Positions 39,042-50,930 of a stretch of DNA of 64,000 bases are shown here, one piece after another. Within the stretch, counting starts at the first letter, position 1; every line of letters starts with the position of its first letter. The stretch spans positions 26,433,430-26,497,429 of the forward strand of contig CM022672.1 in NCBI GenBank assembly GCA_012295275.1, read 5' to 3'. Both the position numbers and the translations under genes were made by a program. The notes under the pieces were generated by a model. That model saw only the letters and a program-made list of their open reading frames with translations. It searched no databases and was not told the origin of the DNA. The stretch is from Chrysomallon squamiferum. Lineage: Eukaryota > Mollusca > Gastropoda > Neomphalida > Peltospiridae.

Positions 39042-40326
39042 AGTAATTATCAGATATTTGATGATGTTCTATGGATGTGTTAAGACGTTTGTTTTTATCA
39101 CCGTATGTAAATACCATTATATGTACTGATAAAGCAACTGACTGAACTGTGGTAACTAATGAATATTTTACAGATTTCATATAATTCCTTTTTTATTTTT
39201 TTTAAACAGTAAAACAAAAAATATTGATGTGTAACCCTTTCTCCTGTTTTGTGTTAGCTACGACAATAGTTTATTCTTTTCTTGCACGAAGGCACGAGTC
39301 TTTCATTGCAAAATATACTCGTTATTTTTTAAAGGTTTTGTGAACTGTTCAGATTTTATCAGTGTTCTTCATTTTGTTAAATCCAGTACGAAATAATATC
39401 ACTAACTGTGAATTCTAAACGGAACAAAGTAACTGCATGTTTCTCGGTAAATGTGGTTGATATATATATATATATATATCCTCTACTATACAAAAGATTC
39501 TGACAATCACCAAAAGGTCTCAGAGTTACCAATCTGAAAAGACCATCAGCTGATATAAACATTTCAGATGCCATAACAGCTAGAAATCATGTTGAACATT
39601 TTTTCTAATTTGGTATAAACAAAATATTAAATATATAATAATAAAAAGATAGAATACAGATACATAAAAGCTATCACGTCCATGTAATGAATCAAAACAT
39701 TTAAAAAATAAAAAGACAAAAATATAGATATCCAACTAAAATTAAAAAAGCAATCACTTCCGAGAAATGAATCAAAATATTTAATCATTGTAATATCAAG
39801 ATTAACAGTTAACCGATTAACAATAACAAATTGAGAAAACTTTTAACAACATAAACATTTCAGCAATTAATTGTCAATTTCATAATTAGATAAACAATAA
39901 AAACTGACAAAATAAGTTTCCGAAACAATTCTACATAATGTATTATTATTATTACTATTTTACTTTATTTAAATATAAAATAAAAATAAAAATTACCTAT
40001 TTCAATAATGACATTGGGGTTAAGACATTTCACCCGAAACAGTTATAAAAATTTCAAAATATTTACATTTGAATAAAGAAACAATATGAATTTCATATTG
40101 AAATTGTCAAAATTAGAGTAAAATCCTTTAAATGTACCATATAAGATAAAGAGAAAACACGCACAATTTGTTTAAATGTAGATGAAAAGTTAAAAAATTG
40201 AAAAGTTTAGTAAATATTGAAAATAAAATACAATAACATTCAATTCTCTAACTATAACATATTTTTCTTATTTTCCGTTTATTATTATTATTATCTTATT
40301 TTGAAATTTCTAATACTTTATTCACG

Positions 40327-40371
<45 letters not shown>

Positions 40372-40510
40372 CTCTATATTAAAATTTCTGTTAGTTTTCC
40401 AATTAGTAGAATTAATTAATAAATAAATATGACGCGGACTGTAGTCAGATGATTACCTTTGTTTGAACTCCAGAATGTTACATGCAACTATGTAATTTCT
40501 GTTTAATGCT
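39042..40510. other. Intergenic, convergent gene ends
   Basis: The 3' flanks of the protease (+) and the GT92 gene (-) meet here. The region is strongly AT-rich, with a (TA)n at about 39461-39479 and an (AAT)n at 40329-40370. No gene seen. Confidence 0.65.
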
Positions 40511-41968
40511 TTAAAATAAAAGTGTGCAAGTGTAAAACTGAAGAATAACATATGTATAACATGGCAGACATATATTACTCGAAGATCGATTGTTTATATG
40601 GTTGTACATTTCTTTATAATTAACTTGTAGCATGTTGCCATATTTATTCACTAAAGTTGCATCCTCTTTAAGATCGGTACAAAGAATGTCCATATCTGTG
40701 CTACATGATCGGTAATGGTGTACGTAGGCGACATCTTCATCAACAAATTTAACAGAGAAATTTTTCTCATCTGGCCATGGTCGACTTACATGATGAATTC
40801 CAATTTCCAGCAGTTTGTATGGTTCCACCATAACTTTGCTTCTGGTGTTACTCATATACATATTTCTTTTGGTAACGTTAAGCACTACCAGTGCATCCAA
40901 CCAAGAAATGTTCTTACTAGTTACTGACTCTGTTGGATAAACAGTGCTTCTGAAGGAATAGGCGCATGTTCCATTCATTTGAATTTCATTCATCACGTCG
41001 GCCCAGTATAATGCACTTGGTAAATGGGGTATGAGAAATTCATCTAAATCAATAAACATTAAATATTTTACAGTTAACATGTGTCTATACATACAATCAT
41101 TTATAGCAATCAGCTGTCCATAATACCATATATTATTAACAGGCTCAATGAACGACGGCAAATCCCATGAAATAACAGAAACTACGGATTGTGCTTCGTA
41201 ATGATCTAGTACGGTGTTTACATCCTTGTTCACCGTGTAATTGTAAAAAAACACATGCTTCGCTCCAAGCATTAGCACCATTTCAACAAACTGAACTATA
41301 ACATCTGACGTGACATTGCCAAAAAGTGGCGGTACACAAACCGCATAATCCATCTGAAGATATGAAGGAATTGGTTCAGTTCTGAAAATGGGTAATGTGA
41401 CAGTTTCATCAGAGTCTGGATTTTTGCGTCCAATCGTCACAAAACAGGGCTGCTTTCCTGAATGCTTATTTTCAGGAGAACTGCAAGATAATATCCACCC
41501 TCCATATGTTCTCATGTGGTTTTCACACATTTCATAATAGGAAACAACCGACGATCTATACTCGTCAGAAGCAGCTTTGTTTATATCGTCACTGAAATGA
41601 CACCACAGTGGTGTTTGTTTGGCATCCATCCTCATAATGGTCATAATTCTTATCATCTTTGTTTCTGTTCTTTTATCCAAGAAGGCAGAATAGAATACAA
41701 ATTGAGTCCATAAATGGCCTTTTGGTGATTTAAATAATTCCCTGTAGCCTTTTATTTTATTACAGGAATGCTCATATGGAAACGAATACATACTTAAGGT
41801 TTCAAAATTCTCTTCGAGGTATGCGGGAGTGGCATCCACGCGTAAATCTTTGATCACTACAACTTTTGATTCCATATCTTGATATCTTTGAATGGAAATT
41901 ATTATGTAAGTCGTTATTGAAGAATAAAAAATTAAAAATAAGAACATAAACATTGACGTTCGAGACAT
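40511..41968 (-). CDS. Glycosyltransferase family 92 (DUF23) protein, intronless
   Basis: Type II Golgi-membrane glycosyltransferase of 485 aa in a single exon. An N-terminal membrane anchor (about residues 7-27, MFLFLIFYSSITTYIIISI) follows a short cytosolic tail. The GT92 catalytic domain spans roughly residues 200-465. Visible family features are YAVCVPPLFG, the EMVLMLGAKHVFFYNY block, LIAINDCMYRH, the metal/donor-binding MFIDLDEFLIP (DxD-like), CAYSFRSTVYP, a VMVEPYKLLEIGIHHVSRPW segment, and AYVHHYR near the end. Known members (for example C. elegans GALT-1) add galactose to N-glycan core fucose; the acceptor here is unknown. GT92 genes are expanded in some invertebrates. The ATG is the first Met and precedes the anchor directly. 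Confidence 0.94.
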   Translation of the reverse strand: MSRTSMFMFLFLIFYSSITTYIIISIQRYQDMESKVVVIKDLRVDATPAYLEENFETLSMYSFPYEHSCNKIKGYRELFKSPKGHLWTQFVFYSAFLDKRTETKMIRIMTIMRMDAKQTPLWCHFSDDINKAASDEYRSSVVSYYEMCENHMRTYGGWILSCSSPENKHSGKQPCFVTIGRKNPDSDETVTLPIFRTEPIPSYLQMDYAVCVPPLFGNVTSDVIVQFVEMVLMLGAKHVFFYNYTVNKDVNTVLDHYEAQSVVSVISWDLPSFIEPVNNIWYYGQLIAINDCMYRHMLTVKYLMFIDLDEFLIPHLPSALYWADVMNEIQMNGTCAYSFRSTVYPTESVTSKNISWLDALVVLNVTKRNMYMSNTRSKVMVEPYKLLEIGIHHVSRPWPDEKNFSVKFVDEDVAYVHHYRSCSTDMDILCTDLKEDATLVNKYGNMLQVNYKEMYNHINNRSSSNICLPCYTYVILQFYTCTLLF

Positions 41969-44860
41969 TGTGTCAAGCTATTCTGTGCAACAATCTTTCG
42001 TTTGATCCTTTTCGTGTTTATCGTCTTCTTTTTCGTTTCGGTCCAGAATTAACTTGTACATTTACAATTTAATCATACCCAAAACTTAGAACAGTTATGA
42101 TATTCTTGATATTCATTCAAATATTATGTCGTATCGTACCCGCTTCAGTGCTGAAAGTTTTGATAACAAATATTCCGCCATAACTTTCCTACGAAATACA
42201 GAAGCAATAACACGTGACGTTTTGTGACGAAAAAATACATAATAAAAAAAAAATAAAAAAATAAAAAATAAAAATTAAATATATATACTCAGTAAAAAAA
42301 AGTTTGCGAGGTTATTCAAAGTTGGAAAGAGATATTGGTAAAACGATCAAAGTAAAATAATAGTAGAACTTAATAAAGATACTGATTAGGAGTTAACAAT
42401 AAATTATGTCATATATATACGGTTCTCACGTGGGTTTTCGAAAACCATATCTGTCTGCAAAGAAAAGATACTGAAAAACTTTGACCATCAGCGTAAAACA
42501 AAAATAAGGAATAAAAAGTGTTCCAGAAAGCTCTATCAAAATGTCCCAGAACCACCAGTTATTCAGTAACGTGCCGCATTTCGGCAACCATGCACTCTAC
42601 ACACATACTAAGAATTAACCCCTGAATTATTTGTTGGACCAACGCTCATTCCTGAAGTGAAACAGCTTCAGTTTGAATTGGTGGATTACGTACCACATGC
42701 GTTCATTAGAGTTAAGAACCGATCTGCAGGCCTCTAGCTGAAAAAAACCTCCACTACGGCCCTTAGTGAGATTGAACGTTGTCATTCTTGTACACGCTGC
42801 GGCACGATGGTGGTGGGGTGAACTATGTCAGTGTGATATTTGTCCTCATTTAGCATTCCTTTCATCGTCACCAGATCCATTTTGCATCCATTTGATCACC
42901 CACTACTTTGAAGAGTAGCTTGAACATGTTTAGGACCAAATCTGTCGTCAAACACGACCTTGGCCGTTAGTAACCAATACAAGCATCCTACATTCATCTG
43001 ATCAATTGATCCTTATCCAAGAAGCCAAGATCCAACCTACTAGATCCCTGCACCACATCACTGATATGTCTATGAGTCAAGTGAGGTTTTAAGAGGTATT
43101 TTAGCACAATATGTACCAGCCTTCCGACGATTTCTGGATGGAGAGTGTGAAATTCCATTGGTTCCTTTGTTTATCTGCACGACTTACAAATCTTAGCAGA
43201 TTTCGATACTCACGAACAATTTTTTTTTTTTTTTTTTCTTCCGGAGCTTGGACGGCCCTAAACAGCATTAGTTTGGGTTTGTGATGATGCTATGGTGACC
43301 TCCCAGCTTTCCTACATTAGCCGTGCATGACATCCTCCATTTTTCATTCCATTTCAGGAGATGTTCTTAGATTTTTTCATTTCGCAATTTCAATTGAAAA
43401 TGTACTATTTTGTTCAAATTAAAGACAATGGAAAACGATAAAGAAAAGTTGATTCGTAGGATCACGTTACTTTGATGCACCTTGGGAACGTTAACGTGCA
43501 CTGCAGACTGAAATGGACACGAATGTATCATTGCTTGTAATACTTTTAAAATGTATTATTAATGTTCCTTTCAAGCAAAAACATTATTTACACATACGAT
43601 TTAAGTGGCGCTTAACTTTTTGTACTCTGTGTATATATGACGTCTTACTAAGAATTGTGTCCAAAAAATGAAAAAAAAAAAAAAAAAAAAAAAAAGGATT
43701 TAAAGAATTAAACATGTATTTCAAATAGTTCACAATATTTCACTCAGTATTTATCCCTTCTTACTTCAGGTATCTTGGTACGCTTTCATTAGCCTCGTGT
43801 ATATTAATCAGTGATAAAGCCTTTACTAAATGTTAAAGTTCATTTTGTGTTCAGTGAAATATATTGGTTAATGATATACGAAATTTTATTCATAATTATG
43901 ATACAGCAAGATGACAGAAATTTATTATTCTGTTGCCCTGTATCTACGATCGCACTGAATACCCATCTTTCTAGATGTATCAAGATGTATATTTAAACAC
44001 GAATTTTCATTAATAAAAAATTATATATATCTGTATTTTGTAGTGAATCTGTTCATAAATCTGTGCTCTTTGCAAAGTTGTCAGATAATGCTAAACTATG
44101 TTTACGTACTTACCAACAGATAACAACGTATAATTGAAATAAAACAAATTTATTAAATTTAGATGAACATATATCTGTTTACAAATTGTTTCAATACTTT
44201 ACCCTTTTAAATAATCAATCAAAAGAAACATTATAACTAAATTAAATTTTATCTTGTAAATAATCATTTAAATGAAACATCACAACTGAATTAAATTTTT
44301 AAATACTGAGCATTTGATACTTTTCATACTATATTAAAACATGCAAAATAACTGATCTGGTCACTTAGAATAAAAAATGTTTCTTTTTCAGTGAAAGGAA
44401 TAAAATTAAACTTAATTACTATGATATTGCTAGAATTGATATAAACCTGGCCACACTAGAATAAAGGTAACCATAATTAGACTACTATTATTTAATGATA
44501 TTATTTGCTAACTCAATAAATTTTATTAGTCTTTTGAAAATTTTTAAATCTGAATTTATTCAAATAAGATTACGTGATATTTTTTCTCTATACTTTAAAA
44601 AATGTTTGTTATATAACAGAAATTTATTTAATTCTTTAAGTATGTCAAAAAAAAAAAAAAGAAAAAAAAGGTTAATACATTTCTTACACTTAAATTATAA
44701 TTCAAACTAATACATCCAGTCAACAAGATAATTATGAATGATAATAATAATTAAAAAAAATTGTCAGAAAATTCAGAAAGAATTGATTCCACTTCATATT
44801 TATTGTTTTTCTTAAATGTCAAATGTTTTACATCAGGAAACTTGATGAAACAACTAATGT
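41969..44860. other. Intergenic region with Tc1-like remnant
   Basis: Between the GT92 gene and SNRNP27. Apart from the decayed mobile element described separately, it contains only AT-rich DNA, poly-A at about 43669-43695 and no supported gene. Confidence 0.65.
42284..43637 (-). mobile_element. Degenerate Tc1/mariner-like DNA transposon
   Basis: Ends carry related inverted termini (left begins ACTCAGTAAAAAAAAGTT; right, read inward on the other strand, ACAGAGTACAAAAAGTT), both next to TA-rich DNA as expected for TA-target insertion. The interior is less AT-rich than its surroundings and, read on the minus strand, shows broken pieces of a Tc1-type transposase in order: a KVVFDD segment at about 42950, VTMKGMLNEDKY at about 42840-42876, and an NERMWYVIHQF segment followed by an ERWSN segment at about 42620-42690, each in a frame interrupted by stops. 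A poly-T insertion is present at 43220-43237. It is not functional. Confidence 0.7.
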
Positions 44861-44869
44861 TCTCCATGC

Positions 44870-44880
44870 TTTATTTTATT
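44870..44880 (-). promoter_or_regulatory. Candidate poly(A) signals of SNRNP27
   Basis: Two overlapping AATAAA hexamers on the minus strand, about 120 bases after the SNRNP27 stop codon. Confidence 0.55.
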
Positions 44881-44998
44881 CCCTGAATTAGTTCTCTTTC
44901 AGAAAATCATCTTCTGCTAAGCTCTAGGTACAAGCTTGGTTTCCATGTCTTCAAGCATCTTATCAGGATGAGATTTTCAGACAAAAGGTTGTAGTTTT

Positions 44999-47900
44999 TC
45001 AAGCAATGAAATCCAGGGGTCTGTTGAAACCACCTCGTCTGTTCATGTACTGCCTGTAGTTTTCAAAACAAAGAAGCAAAAAAAAATTACAAAATATATA
45101 ATAATAATAATAAATACAAAAAAAAAAAAATAAATAAAATAAAGTAAAATAAAATAAATATTAAAAGAGCAGGTTAGAAATAAATCAAGAGGTAACCATG
45201 GTAACCTGACATGTGTAAAGTAACAGCACTAGTTTTTCTTATATTTAATTTTAAGTAATTTTTGATTCCAGACTCTGCTTTATTATATAAAAAACTGTGG
45301 TATAAGATTTGTTGCCAACGAGGAGGAGTCTGAAATATCTTCTCTAGTATTAACATTATTATAATATTAAAATTTTTACTAAGGTAGGTTGGTATAGTTA
45401 TAAATTTGTTCTAAATTCTAGTAATATATTTTGATGTTATTTGTTTAAAATTTTCAGTGAAATATATAAAAAAGTAAAATGAAAAATTAATGAATATGAA
45501 GTCTTATAAAAATGTAATAAACCATTACTTTGTGAGAGAAATTAGTTAAATTCACAGCTGTAATATTTAAGAATGTGTAATATCACTGTAATAAACATGT
45601 CTCAAATTGTGAACACATTTAGAATCATCATTTCTCTTGCTTTTTTTCTGTCCACCGAACCTATTATATATAAAATATATCTATACATCTGATATAGACA
45701 CACTGTATATTGTTGTTATTATAAGTATAATACTGTTGATCCTTGATTTTGCAGACTAATTCTGGGATGATCACTGATCTGGAGAATGTAAACATTAACT
45801 CTAAAATCTACTGAAATATTAAACTTTAGTACTCATAGCAACTGTATAATATAATAATGGAAAAACAATATACAGATATGCTTGATTCAAGAAGTTGAAT
45901 CACTTCTAACTTCACATTGACTCTAAGATGTACCTTTTTTCTTTTCTCACCTCTTCCTCTTGAACGCACAGAAACTGTTGCTAGTCACAAACAATATTTT
46001 AGTAATTACGATAACAAAAAAATAGTGGTGAGTTTGAGGAAAAACTGTGCTGCTGCTCTACTCACAAATATTTACAATGAGCCAACTGGGATCTAATGGA
46101 CATTTCATGAATTGCTGGTAATAAGTTCGCATTTTGTGATTCTTCAAAGTTTGGTCTAGACTTAGGGACCATAACATTGAGGTTCAACAGTATTTCAAAT
46201 TATTATTACCCAAATGTTTCTTAAGATAAATTAAAAATTAAAAATATATATATTTATTTTTACCTGTATCGTCTTTTCCGAGAAATGTTTGCCTCATAAA
46301 TATCATTTCCAACAACCTTCTTACCCTGCAAAGAAAGAAAACTACAAATAAGAGATTACAACCATAAAGTTAAGCATTTAGTTTCAGAAAGCAACTGGTC
46401 AAAGAAATATTACTTTTTTGTGGAAATTTTAATTTAAGAGTTAGACAAAATATTTAAATATCAGACATATTTCAAAAAATAAAAACAAAAAATGAAACAA
46501 CAATTTAACATTTTTTTTTTTAAGCATAATGCACCAGCCCTTTCTGCAACTTGATAATGTGAGGATGTGTTTTAATAAGCTCTGTACAGTTTAGTGAAAA
46601 ACAATTCACTCACCTTGGTTGAGTCAAAGCCAGTGAAACCCATTACTTGTATCATCTGAATTTCTTCCTCTGTCATATCAGCTAACTGTGAGGCTGAAAC
46701 AATACAAAAAATTAAAACTCTTAATATTTAATTTATTAAAATTATTTACTATTTTAAAGTTTATTTATCATACAAACTGATGTGAAAATCTTATAAATGT
46801 TTTATGGTATCATTTCCTTTCAATGGTATTATATTTAGATGAATTTATATAATAAATACAATAACAGAAGAAAAATAATTGGATATTGTAAAAGATAACT
46901 AAGAGAACAATTAAAGTAAGAAAAATAATGAAGAAAGAGTCTGACATGCCAATATCTGTATTCAGTTACCTAATTTAAACCATACATGGGAGATATGAAG
47001 AAAAGATACATGCAGGATTTTCTTTTATCAGGAAATGTAACTTCAGAACATGTTGAAATGTTTCTAATATGAATGTTATTTGTGCAATGCTGACAAAAAA
47101 GCTGGTGTAGTAAATTATTATTTTATTTATTACATTTGTAACATTTCAGTTAAACAAAAGATGTAGACCTCATTCTAGTTTTAGGTAAAAATATATTTTA
47201 AGACAATGTATCACAAATTACAAATGAAAGAGATAACTTATTAAACATTGAATGAATTTTATATAGCATCTGAATAAAAAAAAAAAAAAACAAGAAACAA
47301 ATTAAAAACCTCAACAATTGCTCTAAATATTAATAAATTCTCATTTTTAACTTGTTTTTATTTTTGAAATTCTTAGTATGTAATCATTTTTAAAATCATT
47401 CTAAAATACATGAATTTAGAAAATAAAAAAATAAATATAAAATATTAATGAAATAAAAAAGATAAAAAAATAAAAATGTCTTAATAGAGTAACAAATACT
47501 ACAATTTAGTTTGTCATAAACAAAAGGTAAGATATATAAAATTCTTACGATCTAATTTTGGAAGAGTCTCAGTTACAGAAGCCTTTGCCTTCTTATCTTG
47601 ACTTTTTCCTCTATCTCTACAAATAAATTAGAAAAAATAAATACATTTGTAACTACATTAGAACAGCAGTAAAATGGTAAAATATAAACATTTCCAAATA
47701 GATGTAAAGAAAGAAATGAATTTGAAAAGTGTTTTATAGTAAATAATAAACTAAATTTGTATATAAATAACATAATGTAATGAACAAAACTGGATACTTC
47801 CTCTACAAACTTATATTAATAAAAGATCTGCCTACCAACCCCAAAGTCCTTAAACACTGAATGTATAAATAAAAAAGATAATTATTTAATTAATTTATTA

Positions 47901-48340
47901 ACTCAATACCGTCTCGCTTCTGAATCCGATCTGGATCTTTTTCGTCCACCTGGTGACAGTGAATGTGATCGATGTCTCACTGGGGATCTTGACCTGCTTC
48001 GCCTGTGACGATCTCTATCTGAAAAATATAACAAAATAAAAATAAAATAAAAATATTAAATCTTACCAGAGTGAGCCATTAAAATTCATTCTAAAAAGTA
48101 TAAATCATGCAATTCTTATGTAAACAATTCTATATCAGCTCATGAAATTCATTTACATTTCCATTAACTTTCTGTGACATAAAAAGCAAACATAAAAAAA
48201 CAAAAACAAATACCTATTAAGGCTGATTTTTTTTCAGGAACTAAGCAAAATATGGTCAGTCTGTAATACTTGAAGTTGAAATACCATAATGTATATAAAT
48301 TTGTATTCCTTCTTTGGAAAAGGTGTTGTTTTCATACATT

Positions 48341-48371
<31 letters not shown>

Positions 48372-49278
48372 AAGATATTTAACAGTTTATATGAAATTAA
48401 TCAAATGAAGAACTTTTACAATTTCTGACCTGTGTAATTCTATTTTGTTTAAAATTAGCAATTACTTGTGATTTAATTTCTTGCTTGTTTTCATGTCAAA
48501 ACCGATATTATAAAACATTTTAACTACACTTTACAAGTACTGATTTAACATTTGAAACAGAAAGTTTATTGTTGCATAAGTATATACCTTTTGTGTGTGT
48601 TTATAAACAAAATTTAAAAGAACAACAATGACTGCAAAAAATAACACAGATAGATTATAATAATAATCACTTTTACATAAACTTGACAAAGCAATTAAAA
48701 TGAAAATAGTATTTTAATTAGTTTCATGTATTCTTACGTCTCCGATCTCTGTCTCTTGACCGAGAACGTCTTCTTTCTGTACAAAAAAAAAAAAATAAAA
48801 TAAAATAAATTAAATTTCAAAATGATATTAGAAATTAATATTTAAACTGTTGTTATTCTTCACAATATAAATATTATTTTAAAAATGCATATGAATATAT
48901 AAACTAAATAACATAAATATCTAATAAAATAAATTTCATCAGACCATTTCAAGATATTTGATATTATCAGTAGTATCTGATTAAAAACAGTAAAAAAAAA
49001 GAAACTTATAATAAATAAATAAATAATTAATAAACTATTATAAAGGTTTTCAGGTATTCTTAAATACTTAAATAATAAATTGAAAGATAAAAATACTAAA
49101 TACTAAAATAGTCACACGAAATAAAGAAATGATCGAAATACACTCCTATAAGAATATAATTTAATAGTTTTGGTCAGTCATAACCCACTAAACTGGTAAA
49201 TGTTTCAAACAATAGAATTAATAATAACATTTTCAAACCTCGTCTAGGAGATCTGGAGCGACTTCGGCTTTTCGGCAT
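44999..49278 (-). CDS. SNRNP27: U4/U6.U5 small nuclear ribonucleoprotein 27 kDa protein
   Basis: Spliceosomal tri-snRNP component, nuclear. Seven exons in transcript order: 49278-49239, 48776-48738, 48018-47910, 47616-47549, 46693-46614, 46325-46264, 45053-44999, giving 150 aa plus TGA (human protein 155 aa). The N-terminal two thirds is an Arg/Ser-rich RS region beginning [13 protein letters not shown]. The C-terminal third is the conserved SNRNP27 domain: an [22 protein letters not shown] block, a [20 protein letters not shown] block, and an Ile-Ala end. All introns are GT-AG and all phases fit. The gene starts about 170 bases from a tRNA-Arg gene on the other strand. Annotation is secure because the C-terminal domain is almost invariant in animals. 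Confidence 0.97.
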
Positions 49279-49451
49279 TACTAGAACACCGAAGTATATA
49301 AGAGCGAGCACCAAAGATTAGTCTATGAATAACAAAAAACGTAAGCAAAACGTTTGTTCACCTTACAAACGATACAAGTAATCGAGACAATAGATTGAAG
49401 AAAAATAAATTATAGCTTTATATAGACTATTTTTCACACTGACAGTCGTTA

Positions 49452-49548
49452 GCCTCCGTGGCCTAATGGATAAGGCATCGGCCTCCTAAGCCGGACTGGT
49501 TACAATGAGTGATAGCCGGGGATTGCGGGTTCGAGTCCCGTCGGAGGT
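49452..49548 (+). tRNA. tRNA-Arg(CCU) with 25-nt intron
   Basis: Full cloverleaf: acceptor GCCTCCG paired with CGGAGGT (last pair G-U), D arm, anticodon loop CTCCTAA with anticodon CCU, and T loop TTCGAGT (B box GGTTCGAGTCC). A 25-nt insertion sits at the standard 37/38 position and starts AGCCGG, an echo of the anticodon 3' strand. Its third base from the 3' end is G, able to pair with C32. A T5 run (Pol III terminator) follows at about 49551. Divergent from SNRNP27. Confidence 0.9.
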
Positions 49549-49559
49549 GTTTTTCCTGT

Positions 49560-50687
49560 TCTATATATGTTTTTATATTTTTTTTATATAAATTATAATT
49601 TTTAACATATTCCACCCACGACTTTGATTTTTACATTTCAAATTAAAATATATAACAAAAACAATAAATACAAAATTACTTAGACATGAATTTTATTTAC
49701 AGTAACATTATGTATATTTATAAAGTTATAGTACACAGATAATCAAAATCTCCTTATCATTTCAAAATGTATATTATGCATATCCGTTAGAGATTATTAT
49801 TATTAATATTTTTTTTTTTAATCAGTTTTTAAATATATTATATACAATAGTTTTTCTTGTTTATTAAAACAAAACATTATAAAACTGTTTAACATGGAAA
49901 GAAATAGGCTTGACAGATAAAAATTGTTTAACGTCTTCGAATAAATTCAGTCAATTATTATTTTTTAACATCCAGTTCAGTTATCGCCCTTCCTCTATTC
50001 CTACATGGTTTATGCTGAGCCACATTTTCAATCTTTCATCTGCTTCCTCTACTTAAAGGTCTGAATCCGAGATTCAAGAAATTCATACTGGAAATAGCCA
50101 AGGCCTGTTGGTTTTCTATTATAATGGAAAACATTTTTATAAGTTTAAACAAACTGTCAGAACGATTAATAATAATATGTGGAAATAATTCTTATTACAT
50201 TTCAATGTGAATTAAAAAAAAAAAAAAATAATAATAATAATAAAAAAAAAAAAAATAAAAAAAAAAAAATAAAAAAAATAAATGATAATAAAATTGAAAT
50301 GCTTTTTAAAACTTAAATTCAGTTTTCATACGGGTTGCAAATTGTTCTGCATTTCAGAAAAGGGATTATCAGCAATATGTTGGATATATTTTTCAATGTA
50401 AAATTAATTTCATTATCAAAGCCTATTAACACTGGTTAGTAAACAATAAGAGAGCTGATATATAGCAAATAATGAATTAACAATTTATTTTATTATGTTT
50501 TGAAACGGTCTGTTTGTACCATATTTTGTAAACTTATAACTTTAATTACTAATGTTCCTAAAAAATCAGAGAAGAACAAAAATATAATAAAAAACAGAAA
50601 CAGGAAAACAGTTAAAATACCTTAGTGTGGTGATGACTTCCAGTGTCTTGTGAAAAGCAGGAAAGGAAGAAAAAAGTAAAATATTTA
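49560..50687. other. Intergenic, AT-rich
   Basis: AT-rich DNA with A-rich tracts at about 50214-50285; no gene or RNA recognised between the tRNA and the BH3-like gene. Confidence 0.6.
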
Positions 50688-50930
50688 TTAATTTATGCCA
50701 GTGTATAATCCATGTATCCAAACTACCCACCACAGTAATTTGGTAACAGATAACACAATTAACAAACTCTTTCGTTTTCTTCTCTTCTCTGCTTCAAATT
50801 CATCGGCCATATTTCGGAGAGTGACAGAAAAACTGAGTAACTCATTATTAATATATTCACTGCTGCTATCATTGTCCAAGGTGTCTGGTACTGGACACAA
50901 ACCACGTTTTTCTTCACCTGTTTCGTTCAT
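50688..50930 (-). CDS. Putative tail-anchored BH3-only protein (BIM/BMF-like)
   Basis: Single-exon ORF of 80 aa. ATG has a purine at -3 and an in-frame TAA lies three codons upstream, so this ATG is a reasonable start unless a 5' exon is spliced in. Residues 33-45 read SFSVTLRNMADEF and align with the BIM BH3 core ending LRRIGDEF: hydrophobic h1-h4 are Phe34, Leu38, Met41, Phe45, the small residue is Ala42 and the invariant Asp is Asp43. A basic stretch (KRRKRK, 49-54) and a hydrophobic C-terminal segment (about 55-73, with LLWWVVWIHGL) follow, like the membrane tails of BIM and BMF. Expected role: bind anti-apoptotic BCL-2 proteins at the mitochondrial outer membrane. No dynein-light-chain motif is seen. 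AATAAA overlaps the stop region. An 82-aa ORF on the opposite strand (50695-50943) has no recognisable feature. Confidence 0.55.
   Translation of the reverse strand: MNETGEEKRGLCPVPDTLDNDSSSEYINNELLSFSVTLRNMADEFEAEKRRKRKSLLIVLSVTKLLWWVVWIHGLYTGIN

Noticed and set aside
39377-39574. 65-aa minus-strand ORF
   Set aside because: Its central part is a (TA)n repeat read as Tyr-Ile; the N-terminal 30 residues are unrecognised and lie in the protease 3' flank.
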